Below, piece by piece: positions 8,130 through 15,639 of a DNA stretch of 19,794 nt. The notes under the pieces are model-generated. The model made no database searches. It worked only from the letters and a program-made list of their open reading frames with translations, and was not told the origin of the DNA. Source of the DNA: a bacterium (GTDB lineage Bacteria > Chloroflexota > Dormibacteria > UBA8260 > Bog-877); the NCBI GenBank assembly GCA_021791455.1, contig JAJYWM010000092.1:1-19794 (forward strand), in the 5' to 3' direction. Every line of letters starts with the position of its first letter. The stretch's first letter is position 1. The position numbers and the translations under genes were made by a program.

Positions 8130-8882
8130 TCAGTCCAGCGCTTGGGGGACGCTTAACGGTGGGTGTTCCAGGTGCCGAGCGGTGGCTCTGCCGCTCTTGT
8201 TGACTCGATCCACCAACTCGCTGGCGATTGCCACGGATCGGTGCTTGCCCCCGGTGCATCCAACCGCCACCCTGAGCACTGACCTGCGCTGGGAGCGGTA
8301 CAGGGGAACCAGATCCAGCAGCATCGGCAGGAAGCTGTCAACCAGCGTCTGGGCGCCCGGCTGCGACATCATGTGACGCCTGACCGCGGGGTCGCTGCCC
8401 GGCAGGTCCCTCATCTCGGGAACCCAGTAGGGGCTGTCCAGGAAGCGCGTGTCGACCACCCAGTCCGCCTCGGCTGGAAGCCCATAACGGAATCCGAAGG
8501 TGAAGAAATCCACCTGCACCTGTTCCCGGTCGCGCCAGTCATCCAGTAGCTGTCGCAGGTAGGCCGCGCTCGTCTGGTTGAGGCTCAGCACGCGCCGGTG
8601 GGGCTCGCGCACCGGTTGCGCCAATCCGGCGGCCTCGGGGGAGCCCACTGTCAGCAGCCAATAGCGGGTGTCAGTCTGGTCGAACTCCCTGATCCACTCG
8701 CTCCCAGCCCGCTCGCTGGCGACGACTGCCAGGTCCGGATGCTGGGCCAGCGCTCGCCCCACGGTGAGACTGCGGTCCCCTCCGGGGTTGCCCAGGTTGA
8801 GCAGGGCGTAGCCCGCTTCCTGGGTGAGACCCTCCAGCGCCTCTCTGAACCTTTCCTCACCGACGACAACTACCAGCGACAT
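8130..8882 (-). CDS. rapZ: RapZ/YvcJ-family protein with degenerate NTPase domain
   Basis: RapZ proteins bind RNA or nucleotide signals through a C-terminal domain; in E. coli RapZ steers RNase E to GlmZ. The C-terminal domain is well preserved here: FFTFGFRYGLPAEADWVVDTRFLDSPYW (residues 126-153) and GCTGGKHRSVAIA (208-220). The N-terminal domain normally starts with a Walker A loop after the first beta strand. Here the sequence runs MSLVVVVGEERFREALEGL with no Gly-x-x-x-x-Gly-Lys-Ser/Thr, so ATP binding is probably lost. The start at 8882 has GGAG eight bases upstream on the minus strand and matches the family's first strand. A frame extension to 8960 adds 26 low-complexity residues and is rejected. 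Length is 250 residues, against about 285-300 for the family. Confidence 0.88.
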   Translation of the reverse strand: MSLVVVVGEERFREALEGLTQEAGYALLNLGNPGGDRSLTVGRALAQHPDLAVVASERAGSEWIREFDQTDTRYWLLTVGSPEAAGLAQPVREPHRRVLSLNQTSAAYLRQLLDDWRDREQVQVDFFTFGFRYGLPAEADWVVDTRFLDSPYWVPEMRDLPGSDPAVRRHMMSQPGAQTLVDSFLPMLLDLVPLYRSQRRSVLRVAVGCTGGKHRSVAIASELVDRVNKSGRATARHLEHPPLSVPQALD

Positions 8883-9032
8883 CGCAAATACTCCGAAGCG
8901 GCCTATCCAATCGCTGGCAGATTCAGCCTCCCCGCTGCATCCGCCGGCGGCGTCTTCCATTCTGGGCCGCTACACCTCAAAAATGGAAGGCCCGGGCGCG
9001 ACTCTCAGTTAGCGCTCAGCTGCAGCTAGGGC

Positions 9033-10247
9033 TCAGCTCAGGCGCCGATCGAGCTCCGTGGCGAGGCTCCCGATGAAATCCTCGCTGGTGAGCCACGGGG
9101 CGTCCGGTCCGATCAGGAGAGCCAGATCCTTGGTCATGCGGCCTCCCTCCACGGTATCGACGCAAACTTCCTCCAGGGTCCTGGCGAAACGCACCACCTC
9201 GGGCGTGCCGTCCAACTCCCCCCGATGGGCAAGGCCCCTGGTCCAAGCGAAGATCGAGGCAATGGGATTGGTCGAGGTCGGCAGTCCCTTTTGGTGTTGG
9301 CGGAAGTGGCGTGTAACGGTACCGTGCGCGGCCTCCGCCTCCATGGTGCGGCCGTCGGGGGTGAGCAGGACGCTGGTCATGAGCCCCAGGGATCCATAGC
9401 CCTGAGCCACGGTGTCGGACTGGACGTCGCCGTCATAGTTCTTGCAGGCCCAGACGTAGCCACCTTCCCACTTCAGCGCGGCCGCCACCATGTCGTCGAT
9501 CAGGCGGTGCTCATAGGTGAGGCCCGCGGCGACAAACTGCTCTTTGAACTCGCTGTCGAATATCTCCTGAAAGATGTCCTTGAAGCGACCGTCATAGGCC
9601 TTGAGGATGGTGTTCTTGGTGGACAGGTAGACGGGATATCCGCGTCGCAGGCCATAGCTGAACGAGGCGCGCGCGAAGTCCCTGATGGAGGAGTCGTAGT
9701 TGTACATTCCCAGCGCCACGCCGCCTTCGTCGAAACGGGCGACCTCCATCTCCATGGGCTTGCTGCCGTCGTCGGGGGTGTAGGTGATGGTCACCCGGCC
9801 GGGGCCCGGAACCACAAAGTCGGTCGCCCGGTACTGGTCCCCGTGGGCGTGGCGGCCGATGACTATCGGCTTGGTCCAGCTGGGAACTAGCCTCGGGATG
9901 TTGCGCATGACGATCGGCTCCCGGAAGATCACCCCGCCCAGGATGTTGCGGATGGTCCCGTTGGGTGACTTCCACATCCGCTTGAGGCCGAACTCGCTGA
10001 CTCTCGCCTCGTCCGGGGTGATGGTGGCGCATTTCACACCCACCCCGCGCTGGGCGATGGCGGTGGCGGCCTCGATGGTCACCTGATCGTCGGTGGCGTC
10101 GCGATTCTCAATTCCAAGGTCGTAGTAGTCCAAATCGACGTCCAGGTGGGGCAGGATCAGCTGATCCTTGATCATCTGCCAGATGATCCGCGTCATCTCG
10201 TCCCCGTCCAACTCGACCACCGGGCTGGCGACTCTAATCTTCGTCAT
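9033..10247 (-). CDS. icd: NADP-dependent isocitrate dehydrogenase (eukaryotic-type subfamily)
   Basis: Oxidatively decarboxylates isocitrate to 2-oxoglutarate in the TCA cycle, making NADPH. It has 404 residues and is close in sequence and numbering to the animal cytosolic/mitochondrial homodimeric enzymes. Isocitrate-binding residues are Thr77, Ser94, Asn96, Arg100, Arg109 and Arg132 ([13 protein letters not shown]). Metal-binding acids are Asp250, Asp273 and Asp277, with Lys210 on the other subunit's site. AHGTVTRH (306-313) contains the Arg-His pair that favours NADP. The ATG at 10247 is preceded by GAGGTG on the minus strand. The frame continues 86 codons further upstream, but that part has no family similarity. 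rapZ follows on the same strand after 150 bases. Confidence 0.96.
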   Translation of the reverse strand: MTKIRVASPVVELDGDEMTRIIWQMIKDQLILPHLDVDLDYYDLGIENRDATDDQVTIEAATAIAQRGVGVKCATITPDEARVSEFGLKRMWKSPNGTIRNILGGVIFREPIVMRNIPRLVPSWTKPIVIGRHAHGDQYRATDFVVPGPGRVTITYTPDDGSKPMEMEVARFDEGGVALGMYNYDSSIRDFARASFSYGLRRGYPVYLSTKNTILKAYDGRFKDIFQEIFDSEFKEQFVAAGLTYEHRLIDDMVAAALKWEGGYVWACKNYDGDVQSDTVAQGYGSLGLMTSVLLTPDGRTMEAEAAHGTVTRHFRQHQKGLPTSTNPIASIFAWTRGLAHRGELDGTPEVVRFARTLEEVCVDTVEGGRMTKDLALLIGPDAPWLTSEDFIGSLATELDRRLS

Positions 10248-10555
10248 GGCCACCTCAACTGGCGCCCAACCGGCGGGTCCACACTTGCGAGCCCTCCCTG
10301 TTAGACCAAATAGGTACTGTTCTGGCGCGCGCTGCCGGTCCTCGCCCCGTTGCAAGTCCGCCTCGCTCGGGGACAAGGGCCCGAGCCCGGGCGCCCGGTT
10401 CAGATTAGCGCAGGCGATGATCGTCGCGCCGCCGCCTGTCCGGGTTCTCGGCCTTGACAGCCGGGACTGATTGTCGACAAAATGTAATCGACCTCGGCGA
10501 ACCAATCTTGAGCCGTTGGGGTGACTGAGCCCATCATCATGGAGGCCGAACGGTC
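10248..10555. promoter_or_regulatory. divergent intergenic region between icd and the catabolic cluster
   Basis: These 308 bases separate the divergently transcribed icd and the first oxidoreductase gene. The right-hand part holds a TTGACA box and the candidate operator (10454-10487), listed separately. The ribosome site GGAGG is at 10541-10545. The left part must hold the icd promoter, but I see no box good enough to place it. No credible coding region is visible here. Confidence 0.6.
10454..10487 (+). promoter_or_regulatory. candidate GntR operator/promoter module, copy 1
   Basis: TTGACA (10454-10459) is followed after nine bases by GATTGTCGACAA (10469-10480), one base, and ATGTAA (10482-10487). 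The core TTGTCGACAA is a perfect ten-base palindrome of the TTGT-N2-ACAA form used by FadR/FCD-type GntR regulators. The same elements at identical spacing occur before the GntR gene at 16828. A weak -10 (CAAAAT, 18-base spacer) would lie within the palindrome and its flank, so binding would block transcription of the downstream oxidoreductase gene. Confidence 0.65.
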
Positions 10556-11689
10556 TTGCACAGAGTCGGAGTGATCGGCGCGGGTCGATGGAGCAGGACG
10601 GCGCACCTCCCCGCCTGGCGCCGAGATCCCCGCTGCCGAGTGATGGGGGTCTACGACTCGGACGGTTCGGTCGGGGCAGGCCTAGACCAGAGCTTGCGCG
10701 TAGGGTCCGCCAGTGAGCTGATCGACTCGCCGGATATCGACATTATCGATGTGGTCACCTGGAATCCCAGTCACTACGAGTACGCGGCGGCGGCCATTGC
10801 GGCTGGCAAGCACGTGCTCTGTGAAAAGCCCGTCCACCATGACTACCGGCGGACCAAGGCGCTGAGCGACTTGGCCCGCTCGAGGGGACTGCGCACCAAG
10901 GTTGGGTTCACCTTCAGGTTCAGTCCCGCCATGATGCGGATGAAGCAGCTGATTGATGAGGGCTTCATCGGGCGGCCCCTGGTCTTCAACGGATTCGAGC
11001 AGAACTCCCAGTTTCTCGACCCTGGCACTCCGATGAGGCTGGGCGAGACCACGACCACCGAGGACGGTCAGCTGAGAGCGGCGTCCCTGGAAGGATATGG
11101 GGCTCCCATCATCGACCTCGGGCTCTGGTTCGTCGGGGATGACCTGGCCGAGGTGGTCGGCCTGCTGACGAATCAGGTGTTCGAACGGGTCGTTCCCGGT
11201 CATGACCACCCGGTGCCTGTCCCTCTGGATGACGCGGACTGCTTCATCGGGCGATTCCGTGCCGGAGCGATGGCCACCGTGCAAAGCAGCTACGTCACAG
11301 TGGGCAACTATCCCGGCCTCGAGGCCCGGCTCTACGGTACGGAGGGAGCGCTCATCTGTCGCCTGGTGGAGGAGAAAGGAGTGTGTGAGCGGCTCTGGGG
11401 GGCCACAAAGGCCTCTGTTGAGTTCGAGCCGCTCCCGATTCCGGAAGAGCTGTTTCCTGCTGGAGGATCGCTCCAGGAGCCCTGGCCGACCTCCTTCTAC
11501 TCCAACCTGGTGAGCGACTTCCTGGACGACATCGAAGCTCCCGAGAGGGTGGGCGGTGGGACGTTCGCCGACGCGGCCAGGGTGCAGGAGGTCATCGATG
11601 CAGTGGAGCTGTCGCACCGGCAGCATGCCTGGGTGACCTTGCCCCTAGCCGCCGCTCAAGACATCTCCGGCTTGGATTCCGAATCATGA
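10556..11689 (+). CDS. Gfo/Idh/MocA-family oxidoreductase 1
   Basis: A predicted NAD(P)-dependent oxidoreductase of the glucose-fructose oxidoreductase/inositol dehydrogenase/MocA family, 377 residues. The Rossmann motif VGVIGAGRW is at residues 4-12 and the conserved cofactor/catalytic CEKPV at 89-93 (Lys91). The C-terminal sheet domain carries [13 protein letters not shown]. In the usual Asp-x-Gly-x-His active-site motif, Asp187 and Gly189 are kept but His is Trp191, so the chemistry may differ or be lost. It shares long identical stretches with the gene at 15640, so the two are paralogs. The start is TTG with GGAGG ten bases upstream; a stop at 10526 excludes any ATG start. It heads the cluster behind the operator module. 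The substrate is unknown. Confidence 0.9.
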   Translation: MHRVGVIGAGRWSRTAHLPAWRRDPRCRVMGVYDSDGSVGAGLDQSLRVGSASELIDSPDIDIIDVVTWNPSHYEYAAAAIAAGKHVLCEKPVHHDYRRTKALSDLARSRGLRTKVGFTFRFSPAMMRMKQLIDEGFIGRPLVFNGFEQNSQFLDPGTPMRLGETTTTEDGQLRAASLEGYGAPIIDLGLWFVGDDLAEVVGLLTNQVFERVVPGHDHPVPVPLDDADCFIGRFRAGAMATVQSSYVTVGNYPGLEARLYGTEGALICRLVEEKGVCERLWGATKASVEFEPLPIPEELFPAGGSLQEPWPTSFYSNLVSDFLDDIEAPERVGGGTFADAARVQEVIDAVELSHRQHAWVTLPLAAAQDISGLDSES

Positions 11690-11811
11690 AGTTGCAGGGA
11701 GCAGACCCCAAGACCCGGCCACACCTGGTCGAGGGAGGTCCCGGCCGGGGCCGAACGACCCACGCGGCTGCCGCCCTCCCCAGCGTCTGCGCGAAGGCGA
11801 GGCAGCGCTGA
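11686..11811 (+). CDS. possible small ORF, 41 residues, coupled at both ends
   Basis: This frame fills the gap between the first oxidoreductase and the hydroxyacid dehydrogenase. Its ATG overlaps the upstream stop (ATGA) and its TGA shares one base with the downstream ATG (TGATG). It encodes a basic peptide starting [14 protein letters not shown] and ending KARQR, with one Cys and no membrane segment. I recognise no family. The ribosome site is weak. The exact double coupling matches the style of the surrounding genes, but a chance open frame in GC-rich DNA is quite possible. It may act only to carry ribosomes to the next start. Confidence 0.3.
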   Translation: MKLQGADPKTRPHLVEGGPGRGRTTHAAAALPSVCAKARQR

Positions 11812-12854
11812 TGAGTGATGCGACCAGGCGTCGTGTCCTGATCACGACCTACCTGGAGCCCGCCCTCATCGAGGGCCTCCGGGCTCAGTTACCTGAGCTC
11901 GAGATCCTGGTTCCCTGGGACCTCTTGGAGCTGCCCAGGTATGACGCCGAGCACCGTCTGCCCCGCGCGGAAAGTGACGGGGCCAAGAGGACATGGCGCG
12001 AGCTGATCGGGTCGGCTGAGATCCTCTTCGACTTCGGCCCAGCCTTCATGCACCCGGAGCTGGGGACGACAACCGGCCTGCGCTGGATTCAGGCGACCTC
12101 GGCCGGGGTTGGCCAGCTTGTCCATCGGATCGGTCTGGACCAGCCCGGCACCCCCATCGTCACCACCGCCAGGGGTGTACACGGACGGGCTCTCGCCGAG
12201 TTTGTGGTCATGGGGCTGATCGCGCTCAACCGTGACCTCCCGCAGACCCTCAGGGACCAACAAGCCAGACGTTGGGTGCGAGGCTCCGGCCGCCTCATTC
12301 GTGACCAGAAGGTAGGGATCCTGGGGCTCGGGAGCATAGGACGAGAGGTGGCCGGCCTGCTCGGCCACTTCGGCGCCCACACGATCGGCATTGTCCGTTC
12401 GCTTCAGGGGCGGGAGCCGGCTGCTCTTGGAGTTGATGAGCTGCATCCGCAATCGGCTCTCGACGAGCTTCTGCCCCGGCTTGACTGCTTGGTCCTGAGC
12501 TGTCCCCACACCCCCGAGACGGAAGGGATCATGGACCAAAGCAGGCTTGCGCTGCTGCCCCAGTCCGCCGTCCTCATCAACATCGCCAGGGGTCAGGTGG
12601 TTGACGAGCCGGCCCTGATCAGGCGGCTGGCGGAGCAGAGGCTAAGAGGGGCCGTCCTCGACGTCGCGGCGACCGAACCCCTGCCCGCGGACAGCCCCCT
12701 GTGGAGTCTGCCCAACGTCATCATAAGTCCCCATTCAGCCAGCACGGTGATTGGCGAAAACCAAGCGATCGCAGAACTGTTCGCCAGCAACCTCAGGGCG
12801 TATCTGGAGCGCCGGGAGCTCGTCAACGTGCTCGACAAGGGGCGTCTGTACTGA
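11811..12854 (+). CDS. D-isomer-specific 2-hydroxyacid dehydrogenase
   Basis: A predicted NAD(P)-dependent enzyme that interconverts 2-keto acids and D-2-hydroxy acids, 347 residues. The Rossmann motif GILGLGSIGREVAG is at residues 169-182. The catalytic triad is Arg260 (NIARGQVVDE), Glu289 (ATEPLP) and His308 (ISPHSA), all intact. The second strand of the Rossmann fold ends in IVRS (Arg196) rather than an acidic residue, which suggests NADP(H) preference, as in glyoxylate/hydroxypyruvate reductases. The ATG at 11811 has GAGG (11799-11802) a few bases upstream. The next gene starts at or within 20 bases of its stop. In this cluster it could reduce a keto-acid product; the substrate is not predictable. 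Confidence 0.93.
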   Translation: MSDATRRRVLITTYLEPALIEGLRAQLPELEILVPWDLLELPRYDAEHRLPRAESDGAKRTWRELIGSAEILFDFGPAFMHPELGTTTGLRWIQATSAGVGQLVHRIGLDQPGTPIVTTARGVHGRALAEFVVMGLIALNRDLPQTLRDQQARRWVRGSGRLIRDQKVGILGLGSIGREVAGLLGHFGAHTIGIVRSLQGREPAALGVDELHPQSALDELLPRLDCLVLSCPHTPETEGIMDQSRLALLPQSAVLINIARGQVVDEPALIRRLAEQRLRGAVLDVAATEPLPADSPLWSLPNVIISPHSASTVIGENQAIAELFASNLRAYLERRELVNVLDKGRLY

Positions 12855-12856
12855 AG

Positions 12857-13708
12857 GTGGTTACTGCGAACGTGGAAGCGCTGGTCCGAGTCGCGGTCGA
12901 GGGACAGGTGAGCCATCCGGGCCTGCGCGGAAACTTCACCGTAGGCTTCGATGACCGCCCCCAGATGCGCCCCGGCATGGCCGGGGTGACGGTCAACTTG
13001 CGAATCGGCGACCGGGCTCTCGGCTGGCAGTGTGATCATGGAGAGCCAGGGGTTTCGGCTGAAGGACCAAGCCCCAACCGCCACCTTGCCCTGCAGGTGC
13101 TGGCGGCTCTTGGGAACCGCGTTCGCATGACCTCCGGACTGGCTCAGGGCGCGATTGGCACTGTCACAGGGAAGCACGCCTTCGTCCTTATCGACTTCCC
13201 GGCCGACGTTCTGGCGGAGATCTGTCCCGGCGATCGCCTGGTCGTTGAAGCATGGGGCCAGGGTCTGCAGCTGCTGGACCACCCTCGGGTCACGGTCCGC
13301 AACCTCGGGCCGGAGCTGCTCGGCGCGCTGAAATTTGAGTCTGACGACGGCTGCGGGCTGACGGTGCCGGTGGTGGCCAGCCTTCCCGCCCGCGTCATGG
13401 GAGCAGGTATCGGCATGAGTTCCGAGTGGGCGAACTGCGACGTGATGTTGCACGATGCCGCCCTGGTCGATGAACTGGGGCTGGCGAATCTTCGCCTCGG
13501 GGATCTGGTCGTCATGGAAGAGCAGGATCACCGATATGGGCGATGCTTTCGCTCGGGATGGACCTCGGTTGGAGTCGTCGCTCATGCCCTGGGCCCCACC
13601 CCCGGGCACGGGGTGGGGGTGGTCACCATCCTCACCGGACCTGCGGCTGACCTGGGGACCCGTGCCGACCCCGGAGCAAATGTCGGCGACCTTCTGGGAT
13701 TGCGCTGA
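12857..13708 (+). CDS. DUF4438-family protein A (function unknown)
   Basis: Resembles the DUF4438 family, whose best-known member is a Thermotoga protein of solved structure but no assigned function. It has 283 residues from GTG 12857. Family-like segments are CDHGEPGVS (59-67), GAIGTVTGKH (98-107), VLIDFPADVLAEICPGD (110-126), EAWGQGLQLLDHP (131-143), VPVVASLPARVMGAGIG, LRLGDLV and PGHGVGVVTILTG (249-261). The first ~155 coding bases of a longer frame from 12701 lie inside the preceding gene and are not conserved. GTG 12857 or GTG 12872 (GAAGGTGG 12 bases upstream) is the likely start. The stop overlaps the ATG of a paralog (ATGA). Conserved His residues (61, 142, 251) hint at metal or ligand binding. 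Confidence 0.82.
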   Translation: MVTANVEALVRVAVEGQVSHPGLRGNFTVGFDDRPQMRPGMAGVTVNLRIGDRALGWQCDHGEPGVSAEGPSPNRHLALQVLAALGNRVRMTSGLAQGAIGTVTGKHAFVLIDFPADVLAEICPGDRLVVEAWGQGLQLLDHPRVTVRNLGPELLGALKFESDDGCGLTVPVVASLPARVMGAGIGMSSEWANCDVMLHDAALVDELGLANLRLGDLVVMEEQDHRYGRCFRSGWTSVGVVAHALGPTPGHGVGVVTILTGPAADLGTRADPGANVGDLLGLR

Positions 13709-14598
13709 TGGCTGACCGGGACAACGCAGACCTCTTGGTGGAGACCCGGGTAATGGGTCAGGTGACGAGCCCTGAGCTGTCGGGGGGTGTCTACGCCGTC
13801 GACAGCTCAGGGTTGCCGTTCGTACCGATCGGCAGCGGGGGGATCAAGTACAACGTCAAGGTTGGCATGTCCGCCTTCGGATGGGCCGGGGACCAGGTCG
13901 AGCCCGGAGTGAGCCTCGCCCATCCTCAAGCCGCGGCCAATGCCGCTCTCAGCACGTTTGCGTGCGTGGGGAACACGGTTCAGGTCAGAACCGGGATGGC
14001 TGCGGGGGCTCTCGGGACCGTCACCGGCAAGCACGAGGAGTTCGTGACCTACCAACACGTTCTGGTCGACTTCGATGAAGAGACTCTCGCCAAGCTCTGT
14101 CCCGGTGACCAGGCGGTGGTCAGGGCTCACGGCACCGGGCTCGCCTTGGCGGACGCAAGCGATGTCACGCTGCACAGTTTGGATCCCGGCCTGTGGCGCA
14201 AGCTCACCCGCCCCGCACGCGGCCAGGCGCTAGTCGAGATCCCTGTGGTGGCGGTCGTGCCCCCACATCTGGTGGGAATCGGAAGCGGCCGACTAAGTGC
14301 CGCCACTTCGATATGCCTGCAATTGGGATGCCGGGACGACCTTGGCCAACTTGGGTTGGATGACCTGCGTCTCGGAGACCTGGTAGCCGTCACCGACTGG
14401 GACGGTCGCTACAACACCGGGTACCGTCCCGGGGCGATGCTGATCGGTTGTGTGTCGACAGGTACGAGCCGCCTGGCGGGCTACGGTCCCAGCCTCACCA
14501 TCCTGGCGTCCGGCCGGGGGGGCCAACTTGGCGCAACCATCGATCCTGAGGCGAACATCGCACGTCTGCTGGCTGTCGGGACCTGGCGGCAGCCGTGA
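13708..14598 (+). CDS. DUF4438-family protein B (function unknown)
   Basis: A 296-residue paralog of the preceding gene, collinear along its whole length. Shared blocks are EPGVS (65-69), GALGTVTGKH (100-109), VLVDFDEETLAKLCPGD (118-134), VPVVA-like IPVVAVVPPHLVGIGSG (178-194), DLRLGDLVAV and LTILASG. Several positions that are His in protein A differ here: Gln63 for His61, Ala150 for His142, Tyr259 for His251. It also has GTG for GQG. The core TGKH is kept. The start ATG overlaps the stop of protein A, so equal, coupled production and a heteromeric complex are plausible. The stop overlaps the next start (TGATG). Function is unknown; it is predicted cytoplasmic, with no signal or membrane segment. 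Confidence 0.82.
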   Translation: MADRDNADLLVETRVMGQVTSPELSGGVYAVDSSGLPFVPIGSGGIKYNVKVGMSAFGWAGDQVEPGVSLAHPQAAANAALSTFACVGNTVQVRTGMAAGALGTVTGKHEEFVTYQHVLVDFDEETLAKLCPGDQAVVRAHGTGLALADASDVTLHSLDPGLWRKLTRPARGQALVEIPVVAVVPPHLVGIGSGRLSAATSICLQLGCRDDLGQLGLDDLRLGDLVAVTDWDGRYNTGYRPGAMLIGCVSTGTSRLAGYGPSLTILASGRGGQLGATIDPEANIARLLAVGTWRQP

Positions 14599-15611
14599 TG
14601 GCAGACGTGGACCGCTCCATCAGCTCCAGTGACGAGTGGGATATAGGCCTGGACTGGGCCATCCTGGGGACAGCCAACATCGCCCGCGGCAACTTCATTC
14701 CGGCACTGCGGGTCGCCGGCGGGCGCGTGGTGTGTGTGGGCAGCCGCGATGTCGAAAGGGCGACTGCGTTCATCGCCGAACAACGGCTTGAGGCCAAAGC
14801 CTGCACCTATGAGCAGGCCCTGGCCGACCCCCATGTGCAAGCCGTATATGTGGCTCTCCCCAATCACCTGCATGCGCAGTGGGCGGAGGCCGCCCTGGCG
14901 GCCGGGAAAGCGGTGCTTTGCGAGAAACCGCTGGGCCGTGACGGCGCCGAGGTCTCGCGGATCCTGGCCCATGCCGAGTCCAACCGAGGGCCTCTGTGGG
15001 AGGCTTTCGCATTTCCATTTCATCGCCAATGGGAGCGGCTGGTGTCCCTGGTCGACGGCGGAGCGGTTGGCGATCTGCGCGAGATCCACTCTAACTTCCA
15101 CTTCCGGGTTCGCGACCCCAGCAACATTCGTTGGGAGGCCGCGATGGCGGGCGGGGCCCTCAACGACGTGGGGTGCTACCCAATCCACCTGGCCAGACTT
15201 CTGTTTGGCTCCGAGCCAACTCGGTCCAAGGCGCTCTTTCTGCCCGGAGGCAGAGGCGTTGACGCTGAGAGCCAGGGGGTGCTCGACTTCGGCCGCGGGC
15301 GACGCCTGATCTTCAGCTGCGGAATGACCCGTTGGCGCGACAGTTCAACTCGGGTGATCGGCACAGACGGCGAAATTCGTTTGACCGACCCCTACCATCC
15401 CAACCCTGAGGACAGCCTCAGCCTGGTTGTGGCTGGGCGCATGACCGTTGAACGATTGGTGGCACCGGAACCATCGTTCTCCGCGATGCTGCGGGCGATC
15501 TCCACTTCCATCAAGGGTCGCTCCCTGCCTTCGCACCTGGCTCGGGACGACAGCCTGGGGACCGCGGCAGCCCTGGAGTTGGTCAAGGCTACTTGGGAGC
15601 CGTGGGATTGA
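14598..15611 (+). CDS. Gfo/Idh/MocA-family oxidoreductase 2
   Basis: A 337-residue NAD(P)-dependent oxidoreductase of a different branch from the other two in the cluster. The Rossmann motif is AILGTANIARGNF (residues 21-33, with Thr-Ala-Asn instead of a strict GxGxxG) and LCEKPLGRD is at 107-115 (Lys110). The active-site segment GGALNDVGCYPIHLAR (185-200) has Asp190 and Tyr194. This Asp-x-Gly-x-Tyr form is typical of glucose-fructose oxidoreductase, 1,5-anhydrofructose reductase and dihydrodiol dehydrogenase relatives, where Tyr acts as acid/base. WEAFAFPFH fits the same branch. ATG 14598 is preferred; a GTG lies directly before it at 14595. The catalytic set looks complete. The substrate is probably a sugar-like or cyclic polyol compound (inference). 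Confidence 0.9.
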   Translation: MADVDRSISSSDEWDIGLDWAILGTANIARGNFIPALRVAGGRVVCVGSRDVERATAFIAEQRLEAKACTYEQALADPHVQAVYVALPNHLHAQWAEAALAAGKAVLCEKPLGRDGAEVSRILAHAESNRGPLWEAFAFPFHRQWERLVSLVDGGAVGDLREIHSNFHFRVRDPSNIRWEAAMAGGALNDVGCYPIHLARLLFGSEPTRSKALFLPGGRGVDAESQGVLDFGRGRRLIFSCGMTRWRDSSTRVIGTDGEIRLTDPYHPNPEDSLSLVVAGRMTVERLVAPEPSFSAMLRAISTSIKGRSLPSHLARDDSLGTAAALELVKATWEPWD

Positions 15612-15639
15612 GCGCAAGGAGAAGCGCAGGAGGAAACCG

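Noticed and set aside
10248..10505. N-terminal extension of isocitrate dehydrogenase by 86 codons
   Set aside because: Family similarity and a ribosome site both place the start at 10247; the extension is low-complexity and covers the divergent promoter region.
10539..10574. Eleven-codon leader ORF overlapping the TTG start of oxidoreductase 1
   Set aside because: It has no ribosome site and no regulatory codon pattern; its ATG merely abuts the GGAGG of the real gene.
12701..12856. Upstream extension of DUF4438 protein A
   Set aside because: It lies within the hydroxyacid dehydrogenase gene in another frame and encodes no family-like residues.
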